DNA of 64,000 nt from Streptomyces tibetensis (GTDB lineage: Bacteria; Actinomycetota; Actinomycetes; Streptomycetales; Streptomycetaceae). The stretch covers positions 248,001-312,000 of the forward strand of contig NZ_SZVW01000001.1 of assembly GCF_007655005.1 (NCBI RefSeq). Reading direction: 5' to 3'. The notes beneath the pieces were generated by a model. The model was not told the origin of the DNA. It made no database searches and saw only the letters and a program-made list of their open reading frames with translations. A program made the translations under genes and the position numbers. Positions 44,879-53,840 of the stretch are shown piece after piece. The number at the start of each line of letters is the position of its first letter. Within the stretch, counting starts at the first letter, position 1.

Positions 44879-45475
44879 ATGCCCGACACCACCGAACCGC
44901 TCCGTGTCGCCGTCCTTGTCGGCTCGACCCGCGAGGGGCGCTTCGCACCCGTGGTGACGAAGTGGCTGACCGGCCATCTCGACCAGCGCGACGACCTGGT
45001 GGCCGACGTCGTCGACCTCGCGAAGACGCCACTGCCGACCGTGTTCCCGGCGTTCGGCCGGCAGCCACCGCCCGGCTCCCGGGAGCAACTGGCCCTCGTC
45101 TCACCGCGGCTCGCGGCGGCCGACGCCTTCGTCCTCGTCACGCCCGAGTACAACCACAGCTTCCCGGCGTCCCTGAAGAACGCGATCGACTGGCACGGCG
45201 AGGAGTGGCACGGCAAGCCGGTCGGCTTCGTCTCCTACGGCGGCATGTCCGGCGGCCTGCGCGCGGTGGAGCATCTGCGGGTCGTCATGGCCGAGGTGAA
45301 CGCCACGACCATCCGCAACACCGTCAGCTTCCACGACGCGTGGAGCCGCTTCGACGAGGACGGCGCCTGCAAGGACCCCGCCGCCGACACGGCCGCCAAA
45401 GCCCTGCTCGACCAGCTCGCCTGGTGGGGCCACGCCCTGCGGGACGCCAAGTCCGTCCGCCGCTACGTCGCCTGA
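44879..45475 (+). CDS. NAD(P)H-dependent FMN reductase family protein
   Basis: 198 residues of the flavodoxin-like fold: VAVLVGSTREGRFAPVVTKWL (about 12-32) with the FMN phosphate loop, PLPTVFPAFGRQPP, and FVLVTPEYNHSFPASLKNAIDW, the classic FMN-binding Tyr-Asn-His loop. Such enzymes reduce quinones, azo dyes or chromate, or supply reduced flavin to monooxygenases. Its ATG has GGGGGAG 5 bp upstream. Downstream by 26 bp is an MFS pump gene; all are probably induced together by the TetR ligand. Confidence 0.9.
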   Translation: MPDTTEPLRVAVLVGSTREGRFAPVVTKWLTGHLDQRDDLVADVVDLAKTPLPTVFPAFGRQPPPGSREQLALVSPRLAAADAFVLVTPEYNHSFPASLKNAIDWHGEEWHGKPVGFVSYGGMSGGLRAVEHLRVVMAEVNATTIRNTVSFHDAWSRFDEDGACKDPAADTAAKALLDQLAWWGHALRDAKSVRRYVA

Positions 45476-45501
45476 CCACCGGCCCGGACACAGGGGGAAT
45501 C

Positions 45502-47016
45502 ATGGACACTCGCACCACGGCGACGGCCACGGAAGAGGCCGCCCGCCCCGCCCCGCCCTCCCGGCTCGTCATCCTCGGACTGCTCCTCGGCATCGTGCTC
45601 GCCACGCTCGACGGAACCGTAGTCGGCACCGCGCTGCCCACCATCGTCGGCGATCTCGGCGGCCTCGACGCCCTCTCCTGGGTGCTCACCGCCTATCTGC
45701 TGACCACGGCCGTCTCCACCCCGATCTGGGGCAAGGTCGGCGACCTGTACGGCCACAAGGGCAGCTACCTCACGTCCATCACCGTGTTCCTGACCGGCTC
45801 GGTGCTGTGCGGACTCGCGCAGGACATGGGCCAGTTGATCGCCTTCCGGGCCCTGCAGGGAATCGGCGCGGGCGGCCTGTTCGTAGGGGCGCTCTCACTC
45901 ATCGGCACGCTGCTCACCCCTGCCGAGGCCGGCCGTGCCCAGTCACTGATCGGGGTGCTGCTGCCCGCCGCGATGATCGGCGGCCCCCTGGTCGGCGGCT
46001 TCCTCACGGACCACCTGGACTGGCGCTGGGTGTTCTACGTCAACGTCCCGGTCGGCGCCGTCGCGCTGATCCTCATCGGCCACGGTGTCCGGCTGCGCAC
46101 GGCCCGTGTGAAGGCTCCGATCGACCTGGCGGGGGCCGGGCTGCTCACCGGCGCGATCCTCGCCCTGACCCTGCTGGCGAGCTGGGCCGGGACGACGTAT
46201 GCCTGGACGTCACCGCAGGTCATCGGGCTGGGTCTGGCCTGTGTGGTGGCGCTGGCCGCCTTCGTGCGGGTCGAGCGGCGCGCGCCTGAGCCGGTGATCC
46301 CGCCCCGGCTGTTCAGGGACCGGAACTTCACGGTGGCGCAGGTCCTCAGTTTCGTCACGGGCGCGGCCATGCTCGCGGCGGCGAGCTACCTGCCGCAGTA
46401 CCTGCAGTTCGTGCGGGACATGTCGTCCACCGAGAGCGGACTGCTGCTGCTCCCGCTGATGCTGGGCATGATGGGCGCCCAGCTCGCCATCGGCCGGCGG
46501 ATCGCCGGTGGCGGACGCTACCGCGCCTATCCGGTCATGGGCGGCGCGCTGGCCGCGGCGGGGGCACTGTCCCTGCTGACGCTCGGCACGGACACGACGG
46601 TGCCCGTCACCTCCGGCCTGACGCTGGCGCTCGGCGTCGGCATCGGCTGTCTGATGCAGCCGGCGATGCTCATCACCATGAACAGCGCCGAGCCCCGCGA
46701 CATGGGTGCGGCCAGCGGCACCCAGACGCTGCTGCGCACCGTCGGCGGCTCCCTGGGCGTCGCCGTGCTCGGGTCCGTCTACACCGGCCGGCTCACGGCT
46801 GCCGTGACGGACGGGCTCGGTGCCGAGGGCGGGCGGCTCGCCGAAGGGGAGCTGACGCCCGGACTGTTGCGGGACCTGCCGGAACCGGTCCAAGACGCGT
46901 TCCGGACCGGCGTGGTGGACGGCCTGCACGGCGTCGCGCTCGGCGTTGTCGCACTGTCCGCCGTGGCCTTCGCGGTGGCGTGGCTGGTCCGGGAGGTCCC
47001 GCTGCGAGGGCGGTGA
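45502..47016 (+). CDS. MFS drug transporter (DHA2/EmrB type)
   Basis: 504 residues with about 14 membrane helices. Motif A-like GKVGDLYGHKGSYL sits between helices 2 and 3, motif B-like IAFRALQGIGAGGLF in helix 4, motif C-like LLPAAMIGGPLVGGFLTDHLDWRWVFYVNVPVGAVAL in helix 5. The N-terminal DGTVVGTALPTIVGDLGGLD is typical of 14-helix drug/proton antiporters. ATG at 45502 with AGGGGGAA upstream. Control by the TetR gene next to it is likely. Confidence 0.93.
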   Translation: MDTRTTATATEEAARPAPPSRLVILGLLLGIVLATLDGTVVGTALPTIVGDLGGLDALSWVLTAYLLTTAVSTPIWGKVGDLYGHKGSYLTSITVFLTGSVLCGLAQDMGQLIAFRALQGIGAGGLFVGALSLIGTLLTPAEAGRAQSLIGVLLPAAMIGGPLVGGFLTDHLDWRWVFYVNVPVGAVALILIGHGVRLRTARVKAPIDLAGAGLLTGAILALTLLASWAGTTYAWTSPQVIGLGLACVVALAAFVRVERRAPEPVIPPRLFRDRNFTVAQVLSFVTGAAMLAAASYLPQYLQFVRDMSSTESGLLLLPLMLGMMGAQLAIGRRIAGGGRYRAYPVMGGALAAAGALSLLTLGTDTTVPVTSGLTLALGVGIGCLMQPAMLITMNSAEPRDMGAASGTQTLLRTVGGSLGVAVLGSVYTGRLTAAVTDGLGAEGGRLAEGELTPGLLRDLPEPVQDAFRTGVVDGLHGVALGVVALSAVAFAVAWLVREVPLRGR

Positions 47017-47017
47017 G

Positions 47018-47413
47018 TTACCGCGAGAGCGGCTCGTTCAGGCGCTCCACCACCGGGATGCCCCCGATCGACGGCGCCTGCGCCACCGGCCCCGTCACCT
47101 CCCGGGACGACATCGGCTCGAAGTCGGCGACCTCGGTGCCGACGCTGTTGTCGAGCGGGTCGACCCCCGTGCCGGCGAGGGGGTTGGGCTTGAGGCCCGT
47201 GATCGTGCCGGTGGTGTAGGCGAGGGTGTCGCTCGCCGCCTGGAGGCCGGCCCGCGGGTCGGTCTTCCCCACAGAGGTGTGGACCACGTCCAGGACCGAG
47301 CCGGTGCCCGCCGCTGCCGCCGCCGCACCGGCTCCCAGCGCCATGCCGGCGGTCGCGAGGACGGCCAGGGCACGCTGGGCGGTCGGCTTCATGGGTGAGT
47401 CGTGTCGGGCCAT
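47018..47413 (-). CDS. Small secreted protein
   Basis: 131 residues. Signal peptide (MARHDSPMKPTAQRALAVLA and AGMALGAGAAAAAA, cleavage about residue 38). The mature chain is small, Gly/Asp-rich (PNPLAGTGVDPLDNSVGTEVAD) with no cysteine. The ATG at 47413 has AAGGTGG upstream; an in-frame ATG at 47389 is possible. It resembles in size and style the secreted protein encoded at 53354, though the sequences differ. Function unknown. Confidence 0.6.
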   Translation of the reverse strand: MARHDSPMKPTAQRALAVLATAGMALGAGAAAAAAGTGSVLDVVHTSVGKTDPRAGLQAASDTLAYTTGTITGLKPNPLAGTGVDPLDNSVGTEVADFEPMSSREVTGPVAQAPSIGGIPVVERLNEPLSR

Positions 47414-47538
47414 CACTGCCACCTTTTGACGCTGCGGGTAATCGGAACGACACGAAGGGTAGTTGAGATGTGACGCACGCATCAAAGCCGACCCGCGGGG
47501 TCGTACGGCCCCCGGTCGATGCCTCACACTGGTGTCCC

Positions 47539-48174
47539 GTGAGTTCTCCTGCGCCCATACCGACGCGAGTCGTGCTGCTCTGCGGCCCTTCCGGCTCCGG
47601 CAAGTCCCTCCTCGCGGCCCGCTCCGGCCTCCCTGTGCTGCGGCTCGACGACTTCTACAAGGAGGGCGACGACCCGACACTGCCCCTGGTCGCGGGGAGC
47701 TCCGACATCGACTGGGACCACCCGGACTCCTGGGACGCGCAAACGGCCGTCGCCGCGATCACCGACCTGTGCCGCACGGGCCGTACGGAGGTTCCCGTCT
47801 ACGACCTCTCGCTCAGCGCCCGCACCGGCGACGAGACGGTCGACATCGGACGGACCCCGCTGTTCATCGCGGAGGGCGTCTTCGCCGCGGAGATCGTCAC
47901 GCGCTGCCGTGAACTCGGCGTCCTCGCCGACGCGCTGTGCCTGAGCCGGGGCCCGGTGAAGACGTTCCGCCGACGCTTCCTGCGGGACCTGAAGGAGGGC
48001 CGCAAGTCGGTGCCGTTCCTGCTGCGCCGCGGCTGGCGCCTGATGCGGCAGGAGCGCACGATCGTCGCCCGCCAGACCGCGTTGGGCGCGTACGCCTGCG
48101 ACCGCGACGAGGCGATGGGCCGGCTGGCGGCAGCGGCGGCAGGCAGGTGCGAGAGCCTCCGCACGGCGGCCTAG
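47539..48174 (+). CDS. Uridine-kinase-like P-loop NTPase
   Basis: 211 residues. P-loop VVLLCGPSGSGKS near the start, DDFYKEGDD (the uridine/pantothenate-kinase-type DDFY motif), and an acidic SSDIDWDHPDSWD strip follow. A C-terminal Arg-rich helix (KTFRRRFLRDLKEGRKSVPF) resembles the ATP lid. GTG at 47539 (MSSPAPIPT) is taken as start; GTG at 47470 would add 23 residues. It may phosphorylate uridine/cytidine or a related small molecule. It lies among the nucleoside genes, divergent from the secreted protein gene. Confidence 0.78.
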   Translation: MSSPAPIPTRVVLLCGPSGSGKSLLAARSGLPVLRLDDFYKEGDDPTLPLVAGSSDIDWDHPDSWDAQTAVAAITDLCRTGRTEVPVYDLSLSARTGDETVDIGRTPLFIAEGVFAAEIVTRCRELGVLADALCLSRGPVKTFRRRFLRDLKEGRKSVPFLLRRGWRLMRQERTIVARQTALGAYACDRDEAMGRLAAAAAGRCESLRTAA

Positions 48175-48286
48175 ACGGAACAGCCGAGGTGGCAGATGAC
48201 CTGGGCGTAAGGCGACCGGACAGCAGGCGGCCTCGACAGCAGGTGCCCGAGGGCGCCTGCCGGTCGCGGCGGTCAGGGCACGAAGA

Positions 48287-48328
48287 AAGCGGGACTGGAC
48301 GGACCCCCCCGGCCCTCCAGTCCCGCTT
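48287..48328. terminator. Hairpin terminator between converging genes
   Basis: 13-bp perfect arms (AAGCGGGACTGGA, 48287-48299, and TCCAGTCCCGCTT, 48316-48328) with a 16-nt loop. It separates the kinase-like gene from sigQ. The rest of the 48175-48435 gap is C-rich without other features. Confidence 0.75.
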
Positions 48329-48435
48329 CCCCGTTCCCCCGTTGTCCTCCCCCGAGTCCCCACTCTCCTGCGAGGACGCCCCCCAGCGTCCGTGCAGTTC
48401 CCCCGTGGGTCCCCTTGTGGTGCTCCCCCCGACCT

Positions 48436-49191
48436 TCAGGCGACGAGCTCGCCGAAGGCGTCCTCCTCGTCACGGCCGAAGCTGAGGACCTCGTCCTCAC
48501 GCAGCCGGCGGAGTGACCGCCAGATGCTGGACTTCACCGTGCCGACACTGATGTCGAGGATCTCCGCGATCTCCGGGTCCGTGCGGCCCTCGTAGTAGCG
48601 CAGGACCAGCATGGTGCGCTGGAGTTCGGGCAGCCGGGCCAGCGCCTGCCACAGGACCGCGCGCAGCTCGGTGCCGCGCATCGCGTCCGTGTCACCGGGC
48701 GTCTCCGGCAGTTCCTCGGTCGGGTACTCGTTGAGCTTGCGGCGCCGCCAGGCGCTGATGTGCAGGTTGGTCATGGTGCGGCGGAGGTATCCGCCGACCG
48801 CGGCCTTGTCACTGATCCGGTCCCACGCCTTGTACGTCGAGAACAGCGCGCTCTGCAGCAGGTCCTCGGCCGCGAAGCGGTCGCCGGTCAGGTGGTAGGC
48901 GGTTGCGTACAGGGAGGCGCGGCGCTCCTGGACGTAGGCGGTGAACTCCGCCTCCGCCGCCGAGCGGCGCTCCCCCGAGCCCTCCCCGTACGCGGCTCCC
49001 CCGTGAGCCGCCCCCGTCCCCTTGTTCTCCCCCGTGTGTGCGTCAACCACCGTCATGAACCCGGTGTGCTGACGCCCGGTACCGTGAGCGCACCCCCGCG
49101 TGCTCACCACACCGGACTTCTCGGAACCCCGGTGCACGTCGTGCAGACGCGTGACAACTGCGCTGGTGCTGATGCCGTGCAGCGTGTTCAT
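48436..49191 (-). CDS. sigQ: RNA polymerase sigma factor SigQ (ECF type)
   Basis: 251 residues. Region 2 is ERRASLYATAYHLTGDRFAAEDLLQSAL, then YLRRTMTNLHISAWRRRK; region 4 is WQALARLPELQRTMLVLRYYEGRTDPEIAEILDISVGTVKSSIWRSLRRLR. About 90 N-terminal residues precede region 2; the start MNTLHGISTS (49191) is the one I remember for orthologues. In S. coelicolor sigQ is divergent from afsQ1/afsQ2 and is activated by phosphorylated AfsQ1. The AfsQ1-type box at 49302 between the genes fits this. Some doubt remains on start choice. Confidence 0.88.
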   Translation of the reverse strand: MNTLHGISTSAVVTRLHDVHRGSEKSGVVSTRGCAHGTGRQHTGFMTVVDAHTGENKGTGAAHGGAAYGEGSGERRSAAEAEFTAYVQERRASLYATAYHLTGDRFAAEDLLQSALFSTYKAWDRISDKAAVGGYLRRTMTNLHISAWRRRKLNEYPTEELPETPGDTDAMRGTELRAVLWQALARLPELQRTMLVLRYYEGRTDPEIAEILDISVGTVKSSIWRSLRRLREDEVLSFGRDEEDAFGELVA

Positions 49192-49301
49192 CTCGCGCCC
49201 CCCGTCGTGGACTTCCGATGTGCGGCCCGCCTGTTCGGGCGGGCTTCCTTGCCTGTGCCGAGAAGCTTGCCGCGGCACTTTCATGGCCGTGTCCGCCGAC
49301 T

Positions 49302-49317
49302 GTCACAGGCCTGTCAC
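49302..49317. promoter_or_regulatory. AfsQ1-type binding box
   Basis: GTCAC-n6-GTCAC (49302-49306 and 49313-49317) matches the known AfsQ1 consensus GTnAC-n6-GTnAC. It sits 111 bp upstream of the sigQ start and 114 bp upstream of afsQ1. Confidence 0.75.
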
Positions 49318-49430
49318 AGGGGTCGGCCACAGGCCGGCCACGGGTCGTCCACAGGCGCCGGCGCTATCGGCCCGCAACGACTGGGCCCCACCGGTCGAAC
49401 CCCGACCCCTCCATGGGCCAGAATGAGCGC

Positions 49431-50108
49431 GTGCCTTCCCTGTTGCTGATCGAGGACGACGACGCCATCCGGACGGCCCTGGAGCTCTCACTGACGCGCC
49501 AGGGTCATCGCGTGGCGACCGCTGCCAGCGGTGAGGACGGTCTGAAGCTGCTCCGTGAGCAGCGGCCGGATCTGATCGTTTTGGACGTGATGCTGCCCGG
49601 CATCGACGGGTTCGAGGTGTGCCGGCGCATCCGGCGCACGGACCAGTTGCCGATCATCCTGCTGACCGCGCGCAGCGACGACATCGACGTGGTGGTCGGG
49701 CTGGAGTCCGGCGCCGACGACTACGTGGTCAAGCCGATCCAGGGGCGGGTGCTGGACGCCCGGATCCGGGCGGTGCTGCGGCGCGGCGAACGCGAGTCGA
49801 CCGATGCGGCGAGCTTCGGGTCGCTGGTCATCGACCGTGCGGCCATGACCGTGACGAAGAACGGCGAGGACCTCCAGCTCACGCCGACCGAGCTGCGGCT
49901 GTTGCTGGAGCTGAGCCGGCGGCCGGGCCAGGCGCTGTCCCGGCAGCAACTGCTGCGGCTGGTGTGGGAGCACGACTACCTGGGCGACTCGCGTCTCGTG
50001 GACGCGTGTGTCCAGCGGCTGCGTGCCAAGGTCGAGGACGTGCCGTCGTCCCCGACGCTGATCCGTACCGTGCGGGGTGTCGGCTACCGGCTGGACGCGC
50101 CTCAGTGA
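49431..50108 (+). CDS. afsQ1: Two-component response regulator AfsQ1
   Basis: 225 residues, OmpR/PhoB family. Receiver domain with the acidic pocket (LLIEDDDAI) and phosphorylation site Asp52 in IVLDVMLPG, Thr in LLTARSDD, Lys in VVKPI. C-terminal winged helix starting near SFGSLVIDRAAMTV, with LTPTELRLLLELSRRPGQAL and ...RTVRGVGYRLD. GTG start. It senses with AfsQ2 and activates actII-ORF4, redZ and cpk genes and sigQ in S. coelicolor under glutamate-based nitrogen conditions. Overlaps afsQ2 by four bases. Confidence 0.96.
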   Translation: MPSLLLIEDDDAIRTALELSLTRQGHRVATAASGEDGLKLLREQRPDLIVLDVMLPGIDGFEVCRRIRRTDQLPIILLTARSDDIDVVVGLESGADDYVVKPIQGRVLDARIRAVLRRGERESTDAASFGSLVIDRAAMTVTKNGEDLQLTPTELRLLLELSRRPGQALSRQQLLRLVWEHDYLGDSRLVDACVQRLRAKVEDVPSSPTLIRTVRGVGYRLDAPQ

Positions 50109-51709
50109 CACAGGCGCACCAAGGGGGGGCCCACGGCTGGACCGGGGCGCGCAAGGGAGTTCTGTCGCGGCTGCGTTTCACCAGCCTGCGGCTGCGGCTG
50201 GTCGTCGTCTTCGGACTGGTGGCCCTCACGGCCGCCGTGTCCGCGTCCGCCATCGCGTACTGGCTCAACCGCGAGGCCGTGCTCACCCGCACCCAGGACG
50301 CCGTGCTGCGCGACTTCGAGCAGGAGATGCAGAACCGGGCGGGCGCGCTGCCCGAGCGTCCCACGCAGGACGAGCTGCAGCACACCGCGGGCCAGATGGC
50401 GGGCAGCGACCAGCGCTTCAGCGTGCTGCTGGTCGGCCGCGACACCGAGGGCCGGACCGTCTACGGCAGCTCCGGCGGGCTGAACGGCTTCTCGCTGCGG
50501 GACGTGCCGAAGTCGCTGCGCACGGCGGTGAACAGGACGCAGAAGGTCGACGGGGCCAACAAGTACCCGTACCACCTGTACTGGCAGCGGATAGTCGACC
50601 ACGACACCCCGTATCTGGTGGCCGGTACGCGGGTGATCGGCGGCGGCCCGACCGGTTACATGCTCAAGTCGCTGGAGCCGGAGGCCAAGGACCTCAACTC
50701 GCTGGCCTGGTCGCTGGGCATCGCCACGGGACTCGCGCTGATCGGCTCGGCGCTGCTGGCGCAGGCCGCGGCGACGACCGTGCTGAAGCCGGTGCAGCGG
50801 CTCGGGACGGCCGCGCGGCGGCTCGGCGAGGGCAAGCTGGACACCCGGCTGCGGGTGTCCGGGACCGATGAACTCGCCGATCTGTCACGGACGTTCAACT
50901 ACGCTGCCGAGGCGCTGGAGAAGCGGGTCGAGGACATGGCCGCGCGGGACGAGGCGTCCCGGCGGTTCGTCGCGGACATGAGCCATGAACTCCGTACCCC
51001 CCTCACCGCGATCACCGCCGTGACGGAGATCCTGGAGGAGGAGCTGGAGGCGGAGACCGGCAGCATGGACCCGATGATCGAGCCCGCCGTCCGGCTGGTG
51101 GTCAGCGAGACGCGGCGGCTGAACGACCTGGTCGAGAACCTGATGGAGGTCACCCGCTTCGACGCGGGCACCGCGCGGCTCGTCCTGGACGACGTCGACC
51201 TCGCCGACCAGATCACCGCCTGCATCGACGCCCGGGCCTGGCTGGACGCGGTGGAGCTGGACGCCGAGCGCGGCCTGCACGCCCGGCTGGACCCGCGCCG
51301 CCTGGACGTCATCCTGGCCAACCTCATCGGCAACGCGCTCAAGCACGGCGGCTCCCCGGTGCGGGTGTCCGTGCGGGAGGCGGACGACTCGATCGTCATC
51401 GAGGTCCAGGACCACGGGCCCGGCATTCCGGAGGACGTCCTGCCGCACGTCTTCGACCGCTTCTACAAGGCCAGCGCCTCCCGGCCGCGCTCCGAGGGCA
51501 GTGGCCTCGGGCTGTCCATCGCGCTGGAGAACGCCCACATCCACGGCGGTGAGATCACCGCGGCCAACTCGCCCGACTCGGGCGCGGTGTTCACCCTGCG
51601 GCTGCCGCGCGGCACGTCCCCCGCGGAGGAGCAGCCCGCCGAGGACGAGCTGGGGCAGGACAGCGGCACCGACCGGCCGCAGGGCGAGGACTCGAAGGGG
51701 GACGCATGA
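50105..51709 (+). CDS. afsQ2: Sensor histidine kinase AfsQ2
   Basis: 534 residues. Two membrane helices (about 30-54 and 200-222) flank an external sensor domain of 145 residues. HAMP linker about 222-275, phosphoacceptor His294 in DMSHELRTPLTAITAVTE, N-box LANLIGNALKHGG and G-boxes DHGPGIPEDV and GSGLGLSIALENAH. GTG start overlapping the afsQ1 stop (GTGA). An acidic C-terminal tail of about 30 residues is present. It phosphorylates AfsQ1. Confidence 0.95.
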   Translation: MTQAHQGGAHGWTGARKGVLSRLRFTSLRLRLVVVFGLVALTAAVSASAIAYWLNREAVLTRTQDAVLRDFEQEMQNRAGALPERPTQDELQHTAGQMAGSDQRFSVLLVGRDTEGRTVYGSSGGLNGFSLRDVPKSLRTAVNRTQKVDGANKYPYHLYWQRIVDHDTPYLVAGTRVIGGGPTGYMLKSLEPEAKDLNSLAWSLGIATGLALIGSALLAQAAATTVLKPVQRLGTAARRLGEGKLDTRLRVSGTDELADLSRTFNYAAEALEKRVEDMAARDEASRRFVADMSHELRTPLTAITAVTEILEEELEAETGSMDPMIEPAVRLVVSETRRLNDLVENLMEVTRFDAGTARLVLDDVDLADQITACIDARAWLDAVELDAERGLHARLDPRRLDVILANLIGNALKHGGSPVRVSVREADDSIVIEVQDHGPGIPEDVLPHVFDRFYKASASRPRSEGSGLGLSIALENAHIHGGEITAANSPDSGAVFTLRLPRGTSPAEEQPAEDELGQDSGTDRPQGEDSKGDA

Positions 51710-52326
51710 TGACCGCGCGTCTGGCGGCCGTGTCCCGGCTGCTCGCCGTTCCGGCGCTCGCCGTGCTGCTGGCCGGCTGCGGGATCCGGGCCACGGAGGT
51801 GCCGACGAACTTCGGGCCCGCGCCCTCAAGGGTGCAGTGCTCCCTCTCCGAGTCGGACGTCTCCACCCAGGCGACCCGGGGGGTGCCGGTGCAGGTGTTC
51901 CTGCTGTGCGGGTCCTCGCTGGTGACCGTCGACCGGACCGTGCGGGTCCCGGACGGCGCGGCCGACTCCGAGCGGCGCATGCTCGTCGCGCAGGGCCTGC
52001 TGGACCAGCTCGCCACACCGCCGTCGACCGCCGAGAAGGAGGCCGGCTACAGCACGGACGTCCGCGGCGGCATCACGGTCGGCCGGCCGCGCCCCGGCGA
52101 CCCGGAGGACACGCTGCGGCTGAGCACGGCACCGGCCGGCCTCACCAGTTACGCCCTCGCGCAGATCGTGTGCACCTTCTCCGACTCGGCCGCGGCCGAG
52201 GGCGACGGCTCGGTGATCCTGGGCGGCCCCGGTGCCGAGAGCCCGCGCCGCTACGAGTGCACCGACGAGGTGCGGGCCCGGCCGGGCAGCACGGAACCGC
52301 CGTCGAAGGACGCGGCCGGGGAGTGA
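51706..52326 (+). CDS. Lipoprotein in the afsQ operon
   Basis: 206 residues: signal peptide with lipobox LLAGC (Cys25 or 26 modified), then a mature chain with GGITVGRPRPGDPEDTLRLS and PAGLTSYALAQIVCTFSDSA and one Cys near the C-terminus. ATGA overlap with the afsQ2 stop suggests coupling. In S. coelicolor a lipoprotein gene occupies the same position. It may modulate signal detection by AfsQ2 outside the membrane; that is inference from operon membership only. The ATG at 51709 would shorten it by one residue. Confidence 0.87.
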   Translation: MMTARLAAVSRLLAVPALAVLLAGCGIRATEVPTNFGPAPSRVQCSLSESDVSTQATRGVPVQVFLLCGSSLVTVDRTVRVPDGAADSERRMLVAQGLLDQLATPPSTAEKEAGYSTDVRGGITVGRPRPGDPEDTLRLSTAPAGLTSYALAQIVCTFSDSAAAEGDGSVILGGPGAESPRRYECTDEVRARPGSTEPPSKDAAGE

Positions 52327-52411
52327 TCCGCCGGGGCTGTGGCGTATGCCTCACAGGGCCGACGGGGTCCATCCCGGAACCGAAGGCGCCGAAGGCCGCG
52401 TCTTGGGGGGC

Positions 52412-52996
52412 GTGCAGCGTCAAGGCTCCATCGGCGGCAGCGCCGCGTCCCGCATCCGTGTGACAGGAGGTGTCCTCCTCGTCGCACACCTGGCGTTCGT
52501 CGCCTGGTTCACGCTGCGGCCGCTGGACGTGCCCTGGGTGATGCCCGCCAATCTCCGACCGTTCGCCGGTATCCGGGCCGATCTCGCCCTGGGCTGGCCC
52601 GAGGCGGCCCGCCGGATCGGGGAGGGGCTGGCCCTGCTCGCCCCGCTGGGTGTGCTGCTGCCGCTGGCGGGCGGCAGGCTGGTCGTCTCGCCGCTGGCGT
52701 CCCTGCTGCGCACCGTCGCGGCCGGGGCGCTGCTCTCCTGGGGCATCGAACTGCTGCAGACCGGCGTGCCCGGTCAGGTCGTCGACGTCGACTCGCTGTT
52801 CCTGAACACCGTGGGCGTGGCCCTCGCGCATCTCGCGCTGGTTCCGGCGGGCCGCTCCTGGCTGCGCCGCCGCACCACCGCCCGGCTGCTGCGCGCGCCC
52901 CTCCCTCCGGAGGAGCCGGCTCAGGGTCGGACCCCGACGATTCCCAGGGTCGGGATCGCCCCGTGGAGCGACGCTTTGCCCCCTTCGTCTCCGTAG
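52412..52996 (+). CDS. VanZ-like membrane protein
   Basis: 194 residues from a GTG with TTGGGGGG upstream. Four hydrophobic helices and the VanZ pattern are present: LLVAHLAFVAWFTLRPLD, NLRPFAGIR, LLPLAGGRL, then LSWGIELLQTGVPGQVVDVDSLFLNTVGVALAHL, with the conserved acidic EL-Q and DVDSLFLNTVG blocks. The C-terminal ~45 residues are Arg/Pro-rich cytoplasmic. VanZ relatives confer low-level teicoplanin resistance in enterococci, but most have unknown roles. Confidence 0.85.
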   Translation: MQRQGSIGGSAASRIRVTGGVLLVAHLAFVAWFTLRPLDVPWVMPANLRPFAGIRADLALGWPEAARRIGEGLALLAPLGVLLPLAGGRLVVSPLASLLRTVAAGALLSWGIELLQTGVPGQVVDVDSLFLNTVGVALAHLALVPAGRSWLRRRTTARLLRAPLPPEEPAQGRTPTIPRVGIAPWSDALPPSSP

Positions 52997-53060
52997 CGTG
53001 GAGTGCAGATGGGGTACTCGGACGAGAGGCCTCACCGCACCGACGTTGAAGGAGTCGCAC

Positions 53061-53273
53061 ATGTCCCGCCTCGCCCGCCCCACCCACGGCCGCATGATCG
53101 GCGGAGTGTGCGCCGCACTGGCCCGGCGCTTCGGCACCTCCGCGACCACGATGCGGGTGATCTTCCTGATCTCGTGTCTGCTGCCCGGCCCGCAGTTCCT
53201 GCTGTACATCGCGCTGTGGATCCTGCTGCCCGCGGAGGACAAGACGCACGGCAAGGCCCGGACGGCCTGGTGA
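53061..53273 (+). CDS. PspC domain protein
   Basis: 70 residues: RLARPTHGRMIGGVCAALARRFGTSATTMRVIFLISCLLPGPQFLLYIALWILLPAED. The GxxxGVCxGxA-like block and a single long hydrophobic segment define PspC, a membrane envelope-stress protein domain. The ATG has GAAGGAG 8 bp upstream. Short stand-alone PspC proteins are common in actinobacteria; function here is unknown. Confidence 0.87.
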   Translation: MSRLARPTHGRMIGGVCAALARRFGTSATTMRVIFLISCLLPGPQFLLYIALWILLPAEDKTHGKARTAW

Positions 53274-53289
53274 CGCCCGTATGTGAGAA

Positions 53290-53329
53290 CGCCGATGGGG
53301 CGCACCCGTGCGGGTGCGCCCCATCGGCG
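53290..53329. terminator. Very strong bidirectional terminator
   Basis: A perfect 19-bp inverted repeat (53290-53308 and 53311-53329) with a nominal 2-nt gap, so the actual loop opens slightly. It lies 16 bp past the PspC gene stop and ahead of the converging secreted-protein gene stop. Confidence 0.9.
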
Positions 53330-53353
53330 TGTGCGTCCGCCTCGACGGGAGGC

Positions 53354-53695
53354 TCAGACGGCCGGAACGCCGTTCACCGGCAGACCCTTGGTCGGGAGCC
53401 CGCCGAGCAGCTTGGCGGCCGGGCCGGTCGGGCCCTGGGCGAGCAGCTGCCCGGCGACCGGCTGGGCGGCGGCGAGACCGGTGCCGGCCAGAGTCTGCCC
53501 CTGGCCCACCGCCTCACCCGCGCCCGCCGGCAGCGTCTGGGAGAGCTGCTCCGCCGGGGCCACCGCGGTGACGGTCTCCAGCGCCTGGGCGGGGTCCGGG
53601 AGGGCCGGGGCGGCGTTGGCGGCACCCGCACCGGCGGCGGCGAAGGCGGCACCGAGAGCGGCGACACCGAGGGTCTTGGCAGCAGACTGCTTCAT
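53354..53695 (-). CDS. Small secreted Ala/Gly-rich protein
   Basis: 113 residues. Signal peptide (MKQSAAKTLGVAALGAAFAA and AGAGAANA, cleavage about 29). The mature chain is made of short Ala/Leu/Pro/Gly segments (QALETVTAVAPAEQLSQTLP, GQTLAGTGLAAAQPVAG), low in charge, no cysteines. Such proteins are common in Streptomyces and unassigned. AAGA-type ribosome-binding site only. Confidence 0.6.
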   Translation of the reverse strand: MKQSAAKTLGVAALGAAFAAAGAGAANAAPALPDPAQALETVTAVAPAEQLSQTLPAGAGEAVGQGQTLAGTGLAAAQPVAGQLLAQGPTGPAAKLLGGLPTKGLPVNGVPAV

Positions 53696-53840
53696 GAAAA
53701 TGCGTCCTCGTTACGGGATGACGGGTGTGAGCGGTTCCGCGACCGTAATCAGGCGGCCCTGCCCGCCGCAAACATCGAAATGCGGACGGATGGTGAACAC
53801 CGCCCGCATTCACTGTGTGCCGAACACCCCTGATTCAGCC

